From: Archaeoglobaceae archaeon
Lineage (GTDB): Archaea; Halobacteriota; Archaeoglobi; Archaeoglobales; Archaeoglobaceae
Direction: 5' to 3'
NCBI GenBank assembly: GCA_026988525.1
Contig: JALSLC010000018.1
Coordinates: forward strand, 1 to 52,857
Length of the DNA stretch: 52,857 nt
In this document: positions 7,539-16,145 of the stretch, piece by piece
How the letters are laid out: each line of letters starts with the position of its first letter
Numbering within the stretch: the first letter of the stretch is position 1
Notes under the pieces: model-generated
The model's database searches: none
What the model saw: only the letters and a program-made list of their open reading frames with translations
Told to the model about the DNA's origin: nothing
Position numbers and translations under genes: made by a program

Positions 7539-8075
7539 TTACTTTTTATCACGTAAATAATTTTCTAACTTAGAATCTTTTTTAATTAGAAATTTTTTAA
7601 CTTCTTCTGGCTTGTCCGTCTTTATTCCAAAATATTCAGCAAACTTTTTAGTAGTGGTTATAATCTTTGTCTTTCCAGATTTTTCAGTCTTTATAAAACC
7701 GAGCTCTTCTAATTTTTTTACGTGCTCATAACATCTATTACCCCTAATTTCTGCAAGCTTAGACAATTTTATTGGTTGTTTTACTGCAATTACTGCAAGA
7801 GTTCTTAAAGTACCTCTTTCCATATCTACTTCCCTAAGCTTTTCAATGTGTTTGTGGTATTCTGGTTTGACTCTCATCAAGTATTTTTTACCTATTTCTA
7901 TAATTTCTAATGATGTGCTTCTATTTTTGTACTCATTTTGAAGTTTTTTTAAAGCATCAATAATTTCTTTAACGTTTACTCCAGCTGCTTTTGCTATTTT
8001 TGGCACAGAAATGGGCTCTGATGCAGTGAACAATATAGCCTCCACTATTCTCACGAGCTCATTTTTCTCTTCCAT
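7539..8075 (-). CDS. scpB: segregation and condensation protein B
   Basis: ScpB is a dimeric winged-helix (kite) protein that binds the kleisin ScpA in the SMC-ScpAB complex. The 178-residue sequence shows the family start VRIVEAILFTASEPISVPKIA, a first winged helix, and the second domain TLAVIAVKQPIKLSKLAEIRGNR, where family members have a near-identical IAYKQPIT-like motif. A charged tail (KKFLIKKDSKLENYLRDKK) follows. It overlaps scpA by 17 bases and has ggaggtatcag directly before its ATG. Many archaea lack an obvious ScpB, so its presence here is useful. Confidence 0.9.
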   Translation of the reverse strand: MEEKNELVRIVEAILFTASEPISVPKIAKAAGVNVKEIIDALKKLQNEYKNRSTSLEIIEIGKKYLMRVKPEYHKHIEKLREVDMERGTLRTLAVIAVKQPIKLSKLAEIRGNRCYEHVKKLEELGFIKTEKSGKTKIITTTKKFAEYFGIKTDKPEEVKKFLIKKDSKLENYLRDKK

Positions 8076-8817
8076 CTGATACCTCCGTAATTGGAAGTAT
8101 TATAATATCATCTTCATATATATTTTTTTGTTCTAATTCAATTTTCTTTCTGAAAGATAGATATAAAAGAGAGATATAGTAGGATAGAACTTCACTTTTT
8201 TCTCTGCCTTTGGCAAGTTCTGAGAACATTGTAATACCTTTTTCATTAAAAATACGTACAAGTTCTTTTTCCACTCTTTTTATTGTGTCTTCTATATCTT
8301 CTTCATGTGGTGTTTCAAGAATTTGTTTTTCAAATTTCTCTCTTTCTGTCTTTTTTCCAGATTTACTTCTTTTTTTAACCTCTGCTTTTTTTAATTCTGC
8401 AAGTAAATCTTTTAGCGTGGTAAATCTCCTTACTTTTCTGGATGGTGTTAGTAAATATGATATAATTTCATCTTCTTCGAAATCGTCAAAACTTGGCTCG
8501 TATGTATCATATATCGTTGTTTCATCGTATATTACTTCGTTAACTACAACTTCATCAATGTAGTTTTTCTCTTTTCTTTCAACATTTTCTATAGTCTCAT
8601 CTTCTATTGCCTCTTCCGCCAAAATCTCTGCTTTCATTCTAACTAATATTGCAGCATACAGTAGAACTCTACCAGAAATTCTTAAATCTAACTTTTTTGC
8701 TTCTTCTAACTCTTTAAGAAATTTGTCTGCTACTTCTACTACATCTACATTCCATGGATCTATCTTACCCTGTTTTGCCATATCTACGAGCATCTTTACT
8801 GGATCTTGTAGTTCCAT
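8059..8817 (-). CDS. scpA: segregation and condensation protein A (kleisin)
   Basis: ScpA bridges the two heads of the SMC dimer. The 252-residue protein begins with the kleisin signature QDPVKMLVDMAKQGKIDPWN followed by VDVVEVADKFLKEL, has an acidic linker in the middle (about residues 78-125), and ends in a winged-helix region (TMFSELAKGREKSEVLSYYI then LLYLSFRKKIELEQ) that contacts the SMC cap. Its ATG lies four bases after the smc stop and is preceded by aaaggtg. Placement between smc and scpB is the expected operon order. Confidence 0.92.
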   Translation of the reverse strand: MELQDPVKMLVDMAKQGKIDPWNVDVVEVADKFLKELEEAKKLDLRISGRVLLYAAILVRMKAEILAEEAIEDETIENVERKEKNYIDEVVVNEVIYDETTIYDTYEPSFDDFEEDEIISYLLTPSRKVRRFTTLKDLLAELKKAEVKKRSKSGKKTEREKFEKQILETPHEEDIEDTIKRVEKELVRIFNEKGITMFSELAKGREKSEVLSYYISLLYLSFRKKIELEQKNIYEDDIIILPITEVSDGREK

Positions 8818-8821
8818 TTTT

Positions 8822-11800
8822 TCACCTTATAGCTTTTATTTCTGCTTTTTTTACAGTTTCCTTAGCTAACTTTATACCTGTAACTTTTGAACTGTTGTTT
8901 TTATCCATAGTAACACCAACTATTGCATCAGCCATTTCTAAGGTAGGTTTTCTCAATGAAACTACTATGAATTGAGCATCTTTTGACCTTTCTTTTATAA
9001 GTTTTGCAACTCTACTAACGTTTGCACCATCAAGGAACATATCTATCTCATCAAACGCATAAAATGGTGCAGGTTTATACATTTGAATTGAAAATATTAA
9101 AGCTAATGCAATTAAACTTTTTTCACCTCCACTAAGCGACTCTATTCTTTGAACTGGCTTTCCGTAGGGTTTTACTTTAATGTTAAGTCCGCTGTTGAAG
9201 GGATCTTCTCCATCAAGGTATAGTTCTCCACTACCGTTTGTAAGTATCTCTATTATTTTCGAGAAGTTCTCTTTTATGGCGTTGAATGCTTCAAAAAATG
9301 CTTCCCTTTTCATTTTTTCGTATTTTTCAATTCTATTTAGTATTTCTTCCCTTTCTTTTTCAAGATTGAGCTTTTTTCCCAGTAATCTATCTTTTCTAAC
9401 TTTCACTTCTTCGTACTCCTGTATAGCTTTCATGTTTACTTCGCCAAAATTCCTTAGATTTTTATCAATTTCCTCTATTTTACTCAGAGCTTCACTCATT
9501 GGCGGTATTTCTCCGTCTATAATTTTTTCTTTATCTATTTTGTCAATTTCTTGATTTATGTTAGTTAGCGCCTCTTTCTTGGCTTTAATTTTTTCTTCTA
9601 TCATCGTTATTGTGTAGTTGCAATTGTCTCTATCTTTTTCCAATTTTCTACACTTCTCAAACATCTCATCTCTTTTCATTCTTAAATCACTGACTTCTTT
9701 TCCAATTCTTTCCTCTTCCACATTCAAAATTTCAAGTTCTTTTTCAAGTTCTTTCATTTTTGTTCTATTTTCTTCAATTTTTTCTCTTAGTTCTTTTATT
9801 TCATTTTCTGTAGTTTTAATTTCGTTAGTTTTCTCATTCATTCTCTCTTCTATCTGTTTTATTCTAAAATCTATACTCTCTTTTCTTTTTTCAGCATTTA
9901 GCAATCTTTTATATATAGTTGAGTATTCTTCTTTTAATTCATCGTATTTCTTAGTTAAAACAGGTATTTCGCTTCCTTTAAGTTTATTTTCTAACTTTGC
10001 TATTTTTTCTTCTTTTTTCTTAATATATTTGGAAATTTCTTCAATATTCTTTTCTATTTCAATTATTTCTGAGAGTAATTTTGATTTTTCTTTCTCTATT
10101 TTTTCAAATTCAGATTTTAACGTTTTTAGAGTTTCTAACTCATTTGCTTTCCTTATTTTAGCTGAATCGACTTCTTCTTTTATATTTCTAATTTCACTTG
10201 AAATATTGTCAAGTTCTTTCTGCACTTCTTTTCTTTCTTCCTCTATCTTGCTTATTTCAGCTAAGAGTTCAGATTTCTTACTTTTGAGAATTGTAGATTC
10301 TTCCATGAGTTTTTTCTCTTTTTCTATAAGTTCTCTTGAAATTAGAATCCCTCTCTTTCTATCTGCGTAACCACCACTCATAATTCCGCTTCTTTCAACT
10401 AAATCTCCATCAAGAGTAACCATTCTTCCTTTAAATTTGTTCATTAAAATTTTTGCAGTTTCTATTCTATCAACTACAAGCGTTTCTCTAAAAACGTAGT
10501 TAAATACAGGTTTGAATTTTCTTTCACATTTTACCAAATTTACAGCGTAGTCTATTACTCCCGGATAGCTCAGTACTTCTTCATTTAATTCTATTTGTCC
10601 AAAGGTTTTTCTAATCCTACTTAGTGGTATGAACGTAGCTCTACCACCCTTAATCTGCTTTAGATAGTTTATAGCTCTAACAGCATCATCCTCATTTTCT
10701 ACCACTATATATTGGAGAGTGTTTCCAGCAGCCATTTCAAGAGCGAGAGCGAACTTTTCATCTACCTCACACAACTGGGCTACTGTACCAAAGATACCGG
10801 GTAAAGCTCTCCTCTCTTTCGCTTCTAAAATTAAATCCACTCCCTTAGAAAATCCGGACTCTAAGGCACTAATTTCAGCTCTTATTTTTGCTAATTCAAT
10901 TTCAATGAATTTTATTTTTTCCTCTATATTAGATATTTCATCTCTAAGAGAGAACAGCAATTTATCAAGCTTATTTCTCTTGCTAACAATTTTTCCAGCT
11001 TGTAGCTCTTTTTTATTTATATTTTTAAGAAAATCTTCTATTTTGGAATCAATTTCTTCAATAATTTTTTCTGTAGATAAAATTCTTTTTTTTAGATTTT
11101 CTGAATTTATTTCCATCATTCTAACATTCTCAACAAGCCTATCTTTCTTTCTCAATAGTTCGCTTCTCTCTTCCTTTAATTTTTCGAGTTCTTCTTTCTC
11201 TTTAAACAAATTCTCCTTTAACTCTTTGTGCTGTAAATCAATCTCAGAAATCTTAGATTTCAAGATTTCTAACTTACATGAAATATCATCAACTATATTT
11301 TGCAAGCTTTCTTTTTCAATTTCTATTCTTTCTCTATCTTTTAACGCCTCTTTTAGCTCATCTTCTATTTTTGCTAAGGTTAAATTTTCTTGAGTTAGTT
11401 TTTCCTCCAACCTACTTATTTCTTTTAAGTAAAGTTCTTCTGATTTTTTGATACTTTCTATTTCTGATGTAATTTCCATCATTCTTTGAGTTATGGTATC
11501 GTAAGTGCTACCAGTTATTTCAGCTATTTTAGAAGATATTTCTTTCAATTCTCTATTCATTTTTTCAATTTCTTCACTAAGAATTGCAATTCTCTCTACA
11601 TGTCTATCTTTGTCAATTTCCAATTTTTTTATTTCATCTTCCAATTTCTTTTTTTTATTAACTAATATTCTGTAATGATGAGTTTCTACAACTCTGCTAT
11701 AGTAGTTTTTCTCATTTATAAGTTCTTTATATTTTATTGCTTCATCTCTATCTTTTTCAAGTTGTTTCAGTCGTAGTGATACTTCCTTTAGAACAGCTTC

Positions 11801-12364
11801 AATTTTTTCTATGTTTTCTCTAACTTTTTCCAACTCTTCTATTGCTTTTTCTTTTTTTTCATCAAATTCAGATATTCCTGCTATATCATCTATAATCTTT
11901 CTTCTTTGATACGGTGTCATTTCAGCTAATCTGGTAACGTCTCCCTGCATTATGACGTTGTATGCATTTTCATGTATTCCAGCTTTTGAAAGAACATCTT
12001 GTATATCTGATAGCGAGCAAGATTTTCCATTTAGATAATAGTAGCTGTAATACCCTTTATCCGTAACTTTTATTTTTCTTGTAACGGTAACATCACCTTT
12101 AAAAGGTAGAACAGCATCACTGTTATCAAAAGTTATTGAGACTTCCGCTTCATTTGCTTTTCCACTGTGAATTAAATCAGTCAGTTTTTCCGCTCTTAAA
12201 GCTTTACTTGATGATAAACCCAAGCAAAAAACAATAGAGTCAATTATGTTAGATTTTCCGCTTCCATTGGGACCACTAATTACGGTAAATCCCTTAAAAA
12301 ACGGAATCTCTACTTTTTTTCTAAAAGATTTAAAATTTTTTAAAGTTATCTTTTTAATGTACAT
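8822..12364 (-). CDS. smc: chromosome segregation ATPase SMC
   Basis: The 1180-residue protein is a full-length SMC. Residues 31-39 are the Walker A motif GPNGSGKSN, the two long coiled coils flank a hinge near residues 500-680 (ALPGIFGTVAQLCEVDEKFA at its start, GDLVERSGIMSGGYADRK at its end), and the C-terminal half head carries the ABC signature LSGGEK at about 1077-1082 and Walker B FYAFDEIDMFLD near 1101-1111. SMC dimers organise and segregate the chromosome by ATP-driven loop capture. The gene is one base from the stop of an upstream coiled-coil gene and four bases before scpA, so one transcript probably makes the whole complex. The hinge and the single-protein length separate it from Rad50. 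Confidence 0.96.
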   Translation of the reverse strand: MYIKKITLKNFKSFRKKVEIPFFKGFTVISGPNGSGKSNIIDSIVFCLGLSSSKALRAEKLTDLIHSGKANEAEVSITFDNSDAVLPFKGDVTVTRKIKVTDKGYYSYYYLNGKSCSLSDIQDVLSKAGIHENAYNVIMQGDVTRLAEMTPYQRRKIIDDIAGISEFDEKKEKAIEELEKVRENIEKIEAVLKEVSLRLKQLEKDRDEAIKYKELINEKNYYSRVVETHHYRILVNKKKKLEDEIKKLEIDKDRHVERIAILSEEIEKMNRELKEISSKIAEITGSTYDTITQRMMEITSEIESIKKSEELYLKEISRLEEKLTQENLTLAKIEDELKEALKDRERIEIEKESLQNIVDDISCKLEILKSKISEIDLQHKELKENLFKEKEELEKLKEERSELLRKKDRLVENVRMMEINSENLKKRILSTEKIIEEIDSKIEDFLKNINKKELQAGKIVSKRNKLDKLLFSLRDEISNIEEKIKFIEIELAKIRAEISALESGFSKGVDLILEAKERRALPGIFGTVAQLCEVDEKFALALEMAAGNTLQYIVVENEDDAVRAINYLKQIKGGRATFIPLSRIRKTFGQIELNEEVLSYPGVIDYAVNLVKCERKFKPVFNYVFRETLVVDRIETAKILMNKFKGRMVTLDGDLVERSGIMSGGYADRKRGILISRELIEKEKKLMEESTILKSKKSELLAEISKIEEERKEVQKELDNISSEIRNIKEEVDSAKIRKANELETLKTLKSEFEKIEKEKSKLLSEIIEIEKNIEEISKYIKKKEEKIAKLENKLKGSEIPVLTKKYDELKEEYSTIYKRLLNAEKRKESIDFRIKQIEERMNEKTNEIKTTENEIKELREKIEENRTKMKELEKELEILNVEEERIGKEVSDLRMKRDEMFEKCRKLEKDRDNCNYTITMIEEKIKAKKEALTNINQEIDKIDKEKIIDGEIPPMSEALSKIEEIDKNLRNFGEVNMKAIQEYEEVKVRKDRLLGKKLNLEKEREEILNRIEKYEKMKREAFFEAFNAIKENFSKIIEILTNGSGELYLDGEDPFNSGLNIKVKPYGKPVQRIESLSGGEKSLIALALIFSIQMYKPAPFYAFDEIDMFLDGANVSRVAKLIKERSKDAQFIVVSLRKPTLEMADAIVGVTMDKNNSSKVTGIKLAKETVKKAEIKAIR

Positions 12365-12365
12365 A

Positions 12366-12800
12366 TCAGTCGCATATTATTATATCGTCCTCTTCTTCCT
12401 CCTCTTTTTCGAGTTTTGTACTGCTTTTTAAGTGTTCTTTTACTTTACTTCTTACTGGTTCTTGATTGTTTATCTTCTTACCTGACTTTATAAACAGTAT
12501 TTCCTTTGTCAAACTTTCAATAGTTTTTGTAAGTTCAAGTATTTTAGATTCAAGAGTAGCTATTCTCTCGTTTAGCATTTTCTCATTGTCGATTTCTTTT
12601 TTTAAGCTTAATATTTCATCTTTGAGTTGAACAGCAAGCTCTTCTACAACTCTATTTTTTATTTCTTCAATTTCTTTTTCTTTAAGTTTTAAAATTTCAG
12701 AAATTTTGTTGTTTAGTTCTTCATTCATTTTTTTCAACTCCTCTATTTTTCTTTCTCTATCAGCAAGTTTAGCCTCAAGCAACTCAATAACTTCTTCCAT
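12366..12800 (-). CDS. coiled-coil protein with acidic tail, first gene of the condensin operon
   Basis: This 144-residue protein is almost entirely heptad-rich coiled coil (about residues 1-100, rich in Glu, Lys, Leu and Ile), with a basic linker and an extremely acidic end (KEEEEEDDIIICD). No enzymatic motif is visible. The open frame could begin six codons earlier at 12818, but the ATG at 12800 is preceded at six bases by gggaggg, so it is preferred. Its stop lies one base before the smc start, implying translational coupling. A role as an SMC accessory or a prefoldin-like adaptor can only be guessed; the family is not recognised. Confidence 0.75.
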   Translation of the reverse strand: MEEVIELLEAKLADRERKIEELKKMNEELNNKISEILKLKEKEIEEIKNRVVEELAVQLKDEILSLKKEIDNEKMLNERIATLESKILELTKTIESLTKEILFIKSGKKINNQEPVRSKVKEHLKSSTKLEKEEEEEDDIIICD

Positions 12801-12855
12801 ATCTCGCCCTCCCGCCATAGTAAATTAAAACTTTGCAAATTAAAATTTCTTTCGA

Positions 12856-14733
12856 TCATTTTATGTTAGTCTTTACCTCTAATTTTTTCTTTAAAACCTC
12901 TGCTACTACTTTTCCATCAATTTTACCTCTGAACACTTTCATTACTTCACCCATAAGAGGTTTAAATGCTCCCATTTTCCTTTCTTTAATCAACTCTTCT
13001 TTTTCGTTTAGTAAATCGTCTATAAATGTTTCAAGCTCTTTTAATCCACTTTGGCCACCAACACTGTTTATTAGCTCTTCTTCACTCATCTCCGGATTTT
13101 CTATCATCTTCTTTAATACTTCTCCAGCCCCCTCTTTTGCAATTTTTCCGTCAGCTATCAGTTTTAAAACAATTCTGTAGTGTTTTTCCTCAAGAACATT
13201 TATGTCATACCCCTCCTTTCTAAGTTCTGTGGGAACAGTATAGATAACTCTTGCAACTACAGTTGCAGGCAATTTTTTTACATATTCTTCAAACAGCTTG
13301 TAAAATTGAGATTCTGCTACCATTAACGCTAAATCTTTGGACAATCCTAATTCTTCGTATCTTTTTGCTCTATTTTCTATTAGCTCTGGTATTTCTAATT
13401 TAAGCATTTCTTCAGTTATTTTAACGGGCGGAACATCAGTTTCAGGATACATTCTGGCAGCACCGGGTAAAGGTCTTAAGTAGGAGGTTGTTCCATCCTC
13501 ATTTGCTTTTCTAGTCTCTTCGGGAACACCAAGCAAACACTGTTCAGCCCTCTCTATTATTCTTGATAGAGCTTTTTTAACTCTCTCGCTCTCTCCAGCT
13601 GCTAAAATTATTGCATCTCCCTCTTTAGCCTCTAATCTTTTCTTTACTTCTTCAACCTCTTTTTCGCTTATGCCGTATGCTGGTAACTCATCTGAATGAA
13701 AGATTCCTCCAAGTCCAAAAGTTTTTGCTATATCTGCAAACTCAGTTCCAAGTCTTCTATTTGGTTGAATTTCCTTACCAACTAATCCTGAGAAACCTTC
13801 AAGTTTTATTGCCATAACGGATTTGGCTTTTTTCAGTATTTTGGATTTAGTATTTTTAAATACTTCAGAAACATCGTATATTTTTTTATCTACTTTAGCT
13901 CCTCTCTTTATTAACTCTTCTTTTATTTTTAGAAGCGAGATCTGCCTTATTACTTCATATTCAACTATCTTGTCCAGTATATCTAAATCTTGAACGCCTT
14001 TTATTTCTACTCTTGCACCATCTTTTATAGATATGTTTACATCTTGCCTTATTGTTCCAAGCCCTCTCTTTACTTTTCCTGTAGAGCGAAGAATCATTCC
14101 AAGCTTGGCAGCTACCTTTTTTGCCATTTCAGGAGTTTTAATATCTGGTTTAGTTCCTATCTCTACAAGGGGTATTCCAAGTCTATCAAGGGAATATACA
14201 ACTTCACTACCTCTATCTTCTATTTTTCTACATGCCTCCTCTTCCAAGCATAGGGTAGCAATTCCAATTTTTTCACCTACATCAATCCAACCATCAAACG
14301 CAATTAAAGCTGTTCTTTGAAAACCTGTAGTATTACTACCATCTATGACTATTTTTCTCATTACATGTACTTCATCAACAACATTCATGTGCAACATTTT
14401 GGCTATAAGTAGTGACAACTCTAAGGCTTCCATGTTTATTTCTCTTGGCGGTTCTTCATCACTTTCAACTAAGCACGTCGTATCGTAGGATAGGTATATG
14501 AATCTCTTACTTCTTTTGACCTCTTCTACAGCAGCTTTATCAACTTCACCCATTTCACTTTTTTTTGATCTTAAATACCTGAAAAACTGGAAATTTGATT
14601 CTTCCTGATCGCGATGAGTTGTAGGACATTTACAGAATAATTTACATTTTGTGTTTAGCTGTTGGTGAATTTCTATTCCGACTTTTAATCCTACTGAGTT
14701 GTAATCCACTGCATTTTTTGTTGTTGATTGCAT
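12856..14733 (-). CDS. gatE: glutamyl-tRNA(Gln) amidotransferase subunit E
   Basis: GatE, with GatD, converts Glu-tRNA(Gln) to Gln-tRNA(Gln) in archaea. The 625-residue length is normal for GatE and longer than bacterial GatB because of the AspRS-like GAD insertion. Visible motifs are the GatB/E start VGLKVGIEIHQQLNTKCKLF with the zinc-type CKCP, the cradle core EIGTKPDIKTPEMAKKVA and RLGTEFADIAKTFGLGG in the insertion, and a YqeY-like C-terminal tail ending with MGAFKPLMGEVMKVFRG. gatD is not in the window. The gene has its own AT-rich upstream spacer, with the HisA-like gene behind it on the same strand. Confidence 0.95.
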   Translation of the reverse strand: MQSTTKNAVDYNSVGLKVGIEIHQQLNTKCKLFCKCPTTHRDQEESNFQFFRYLRSKKSEMGEVDKAAVEEVKRSKRFIYLSYDTTCLVESDEEPPREINMEALELSLLIAKMLHMNVVDEVHVMRKIVIDGSNTTGFQRTALIAFDGWIDVGEKIGIATLCLEEEACRKIEDRGSEVVYSLDRLGIPLVEIGTKPDIKTPEMAKKVAAKLGMILRSTGKVKRGLGTIRQDVNISIKDGARVEIKGVQDLDILDKIVEYEVIRQISLLKIKEELIKRGAKVDKKIYDVSEVFKNTKSKILKKAKSVMAIKLEGFSGLVGKEIQPNRRLGTEFADIAKTFGLGGIFHSDELPAYGISEKEVEEVKKRLEAKEGDAIILAAGESERVKKALSRIIERAEQCLLGVPEETRKANEDGTTSYLRPLPGAARMYPETDVPPVKITEEMLKLEIPELIENRAKRYEELGLSKDLALMVAESQFYKLFEEYVKKLPATVVARVIYTVPTELRKEGYDINVLEEKHYRIVLKLIADGKIAKEGAGEVLKKMIENPEMSEEELINSVGGQSGLKELETFIDDLLNEKEELIKERKMGAFKPLMGEVMKVFRGKIDGKVVAEVLKKKLEVKTNIK

Positions 14734-14765
14734 ACAGGCATAACTATTTTCAGCTTTTAAAACTT

Positions 14766-15410
14766 TTACCTGATTAAGTGTAAAGGTATTCTTCTTTTGT
14801 GTATTGCTGTAGCCAATATGGCACCTTTTACACCCATCTCATTTAATTTTTCCAAATCTTCAACACACTTAATTCCTCCCGCAGCATAAACAGGGTTGGT
14901 TGAAACATCAAGAATCTCTTTTATCAAACTGTAATTCAAGCTTAATTTTCCAACTCTTTTTATATCCAAAACAATAACTCCCCTAAGATTGTATGAGTTT
15001 AAGATTTCGATAGCAGTAGCTAAATTTATATCGCTTAAAAACCCATTTTTAAAGTCAAGACTGACAAAAACATCATCTACGACTTCTCTTAAATCGTAAG
15101 TTTCGCTACCAAGCACTGGTATTATCTTTCCATCTTTTTTTATATCTCTTTTATTTTTGTAACCTCTATCCACTGCAGCAATTTTTATGTACTTTTCGTT
15201 GAGAAATGAGAGGTCATTTTTTCCTTTACCTTCTATAGCGTTTAGATCTGCAATGTAAACTCTCTTAGGTTTGATTTCTTTTAAAACTTCTAATGGTATT
15301 GAGGATTTAACAAAACTATGTTTTGATATTTCTTCGTATTTTTCTCTTTCCCCCCCACACCCCCACACAACTTTTCCATCTTTTATATCAACTGCAAAGT
15401 ATAGTTCCAT
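14766..15410 (-). CDS. HisA/HisF-related TIM-barrel protein
   Basis: The 214-residue product has a HisA-like barrel layout: an early Asp in YFAVDIKDGKVVWG, a mid-barrel VYIADLNAI, the LDIKRVG strand and the C-terminal phosphate-binding pattern VYAAGGIKCVEDLEKL followed by GVKGAILATAIH. It is shorter than HisA and lacks several catalytic neighbours, matching the HisA/HisF-like family known from methanogens and Archaeoglobi whose function is not established. Start ATG 15410 gives the typical MELYFAVDIK beginning; the frame is open to 15440. It is divergent from mfnB with a 48-base spacer, suggesting a link to C1-cofactor synthesis, which is only inference. Confidence 0.75.
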   Translation of the reverse strand: MELYFAVDIKDGKVVWGCGGEREKYEEISKHSFVKSSIPLEVLKEIKPKRVYIADLNAIEGKGKNDLSFLNEKYIKIAAVDRGYKNKRDIKKDGKIIPVLGSETYDLREVVDDVFVSLDFKNGFLSDINLATAIEILNSYNLRGVIVLDIKRVGKLSLNYSLIKEILDVSTNPVYAAGGIKCVEDLEKLNEMGVKGAILATAIHKRRIPLHLIR

Positions 15411-15458
15411 ACACTTAACTTTGATAAAAGTTATTAGCAATTTTGCTTAGTATTGTCA

Positions 15459-16145
15459 ATGTTAGTGTTGATAAGTCCAAAAAATTTAAAAGAGGCTATA
15501 GAAGCAAAAAACGGTGGAGCCGATATAATTGATGTTAAAAATCCTGAAGAAGGTTCTCTTGGTGCAAGTTTTCCTTGGATTATCAAAGAAATTTCAGAAT
15601 CAGTAAAACCCACTTTAATTAGCGCTGCTATTGGGGATATGATTTACAAGCCCGGAACAGCAGCTCTTGCAGCTTATACAGCTTCAATATGGGCAGATTA
15701 TATTAAAGTAGGTTTGATTGTAAAAACAACTAAGCAAGCTATGGAATTATCAAAAGCTTTTGTTAAATCAGTAAAGGAGAATGAAAAAAATGCTGTAATT
15801 GCATCTTATGCAGACTACTATAGGTCAGAAACTTTAAGTCCGTTTGAGGTGGTAGAAGTAGCTGCTACAAGTGAAGCTGATGTTGTAATGGTGGATACCT
15901 TAGGTAAGGACTTAACACTTTTTGACTACATGGATGTTCAAAGTGTTGCAGAATTTGTAGATTCCGCACATGAACATGGTCTAATGTGTGCCATTGCCGG
16001 TAGTATTGGCATTAAAGATATTCCTTTAATCAAAAGTGTTAAACCGGACATAATAGGTGTTAGAGGTGCTGTTTGTGAAGGAGGTAGAAATGGTAAATTA
16101 AAAAGAGAGTTGGTAGAAGAATTTGTAAAAGCAGTTAAGTCTTAA
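15459..16145 (+). CDS. mfnB: (5-formylfuran-3-yl)methyl phosphate synthase
   Basis: MfnB condenses two molecules of glyceraldehyde 3-phosphate into the furan precursor of methanofuran. The 228-residue protein matches this family: MLVLISPKNLKEAIEAKNGG, the KNPEEGSLGASFPW motif with the catalytic Lys and Asp region (ADIIDVKNPEEG), ADYIKVGL and AGSIGIKDIPLIK. An upstream TTG at 15453 is in frame, but the ATG at 15459 gives the standard N-terminus. No ribosome binding site precedes it, and the short spacer suits a leaderless transcript. The end overlaps the convergent PurM-like gene by 11 bases. Confidence 0.92.
   Translation: MLVLISPKNLKEAIEAKNGGADIIDVKNPEEGSLGASFPWIIKEISESVKPTLISAAIGDMIYKPGTAALAAYTASIWADYIKVGLIVKTTKQAMELSKAFVKSVKENEKNAVIASYADYYRSETLSPFEVVEVAATSEADVVMVDTLGKDLTLFDYMDVQSVAEFVDSAHEHGLMCAIAGSIGIKDIPLIKSVKPDIIGVRGAVCEGGRNGKLKRELVEEFVKAVKS

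Noticed and set aside
9180-11393. Several long plus-strand open frames opposite smc
   Set aside because: They are Ser/Phe/Leu-rich mirror images of the Glu/Lys-rich SMC coiled coils and have no recognisable domain or ribosome site.
15345-15375. C-rich tract (ccccccc and cacccccacac)
   Set aside because: It encodes VVWGCGGERE of the HisA-like protein and needs no other explanation.
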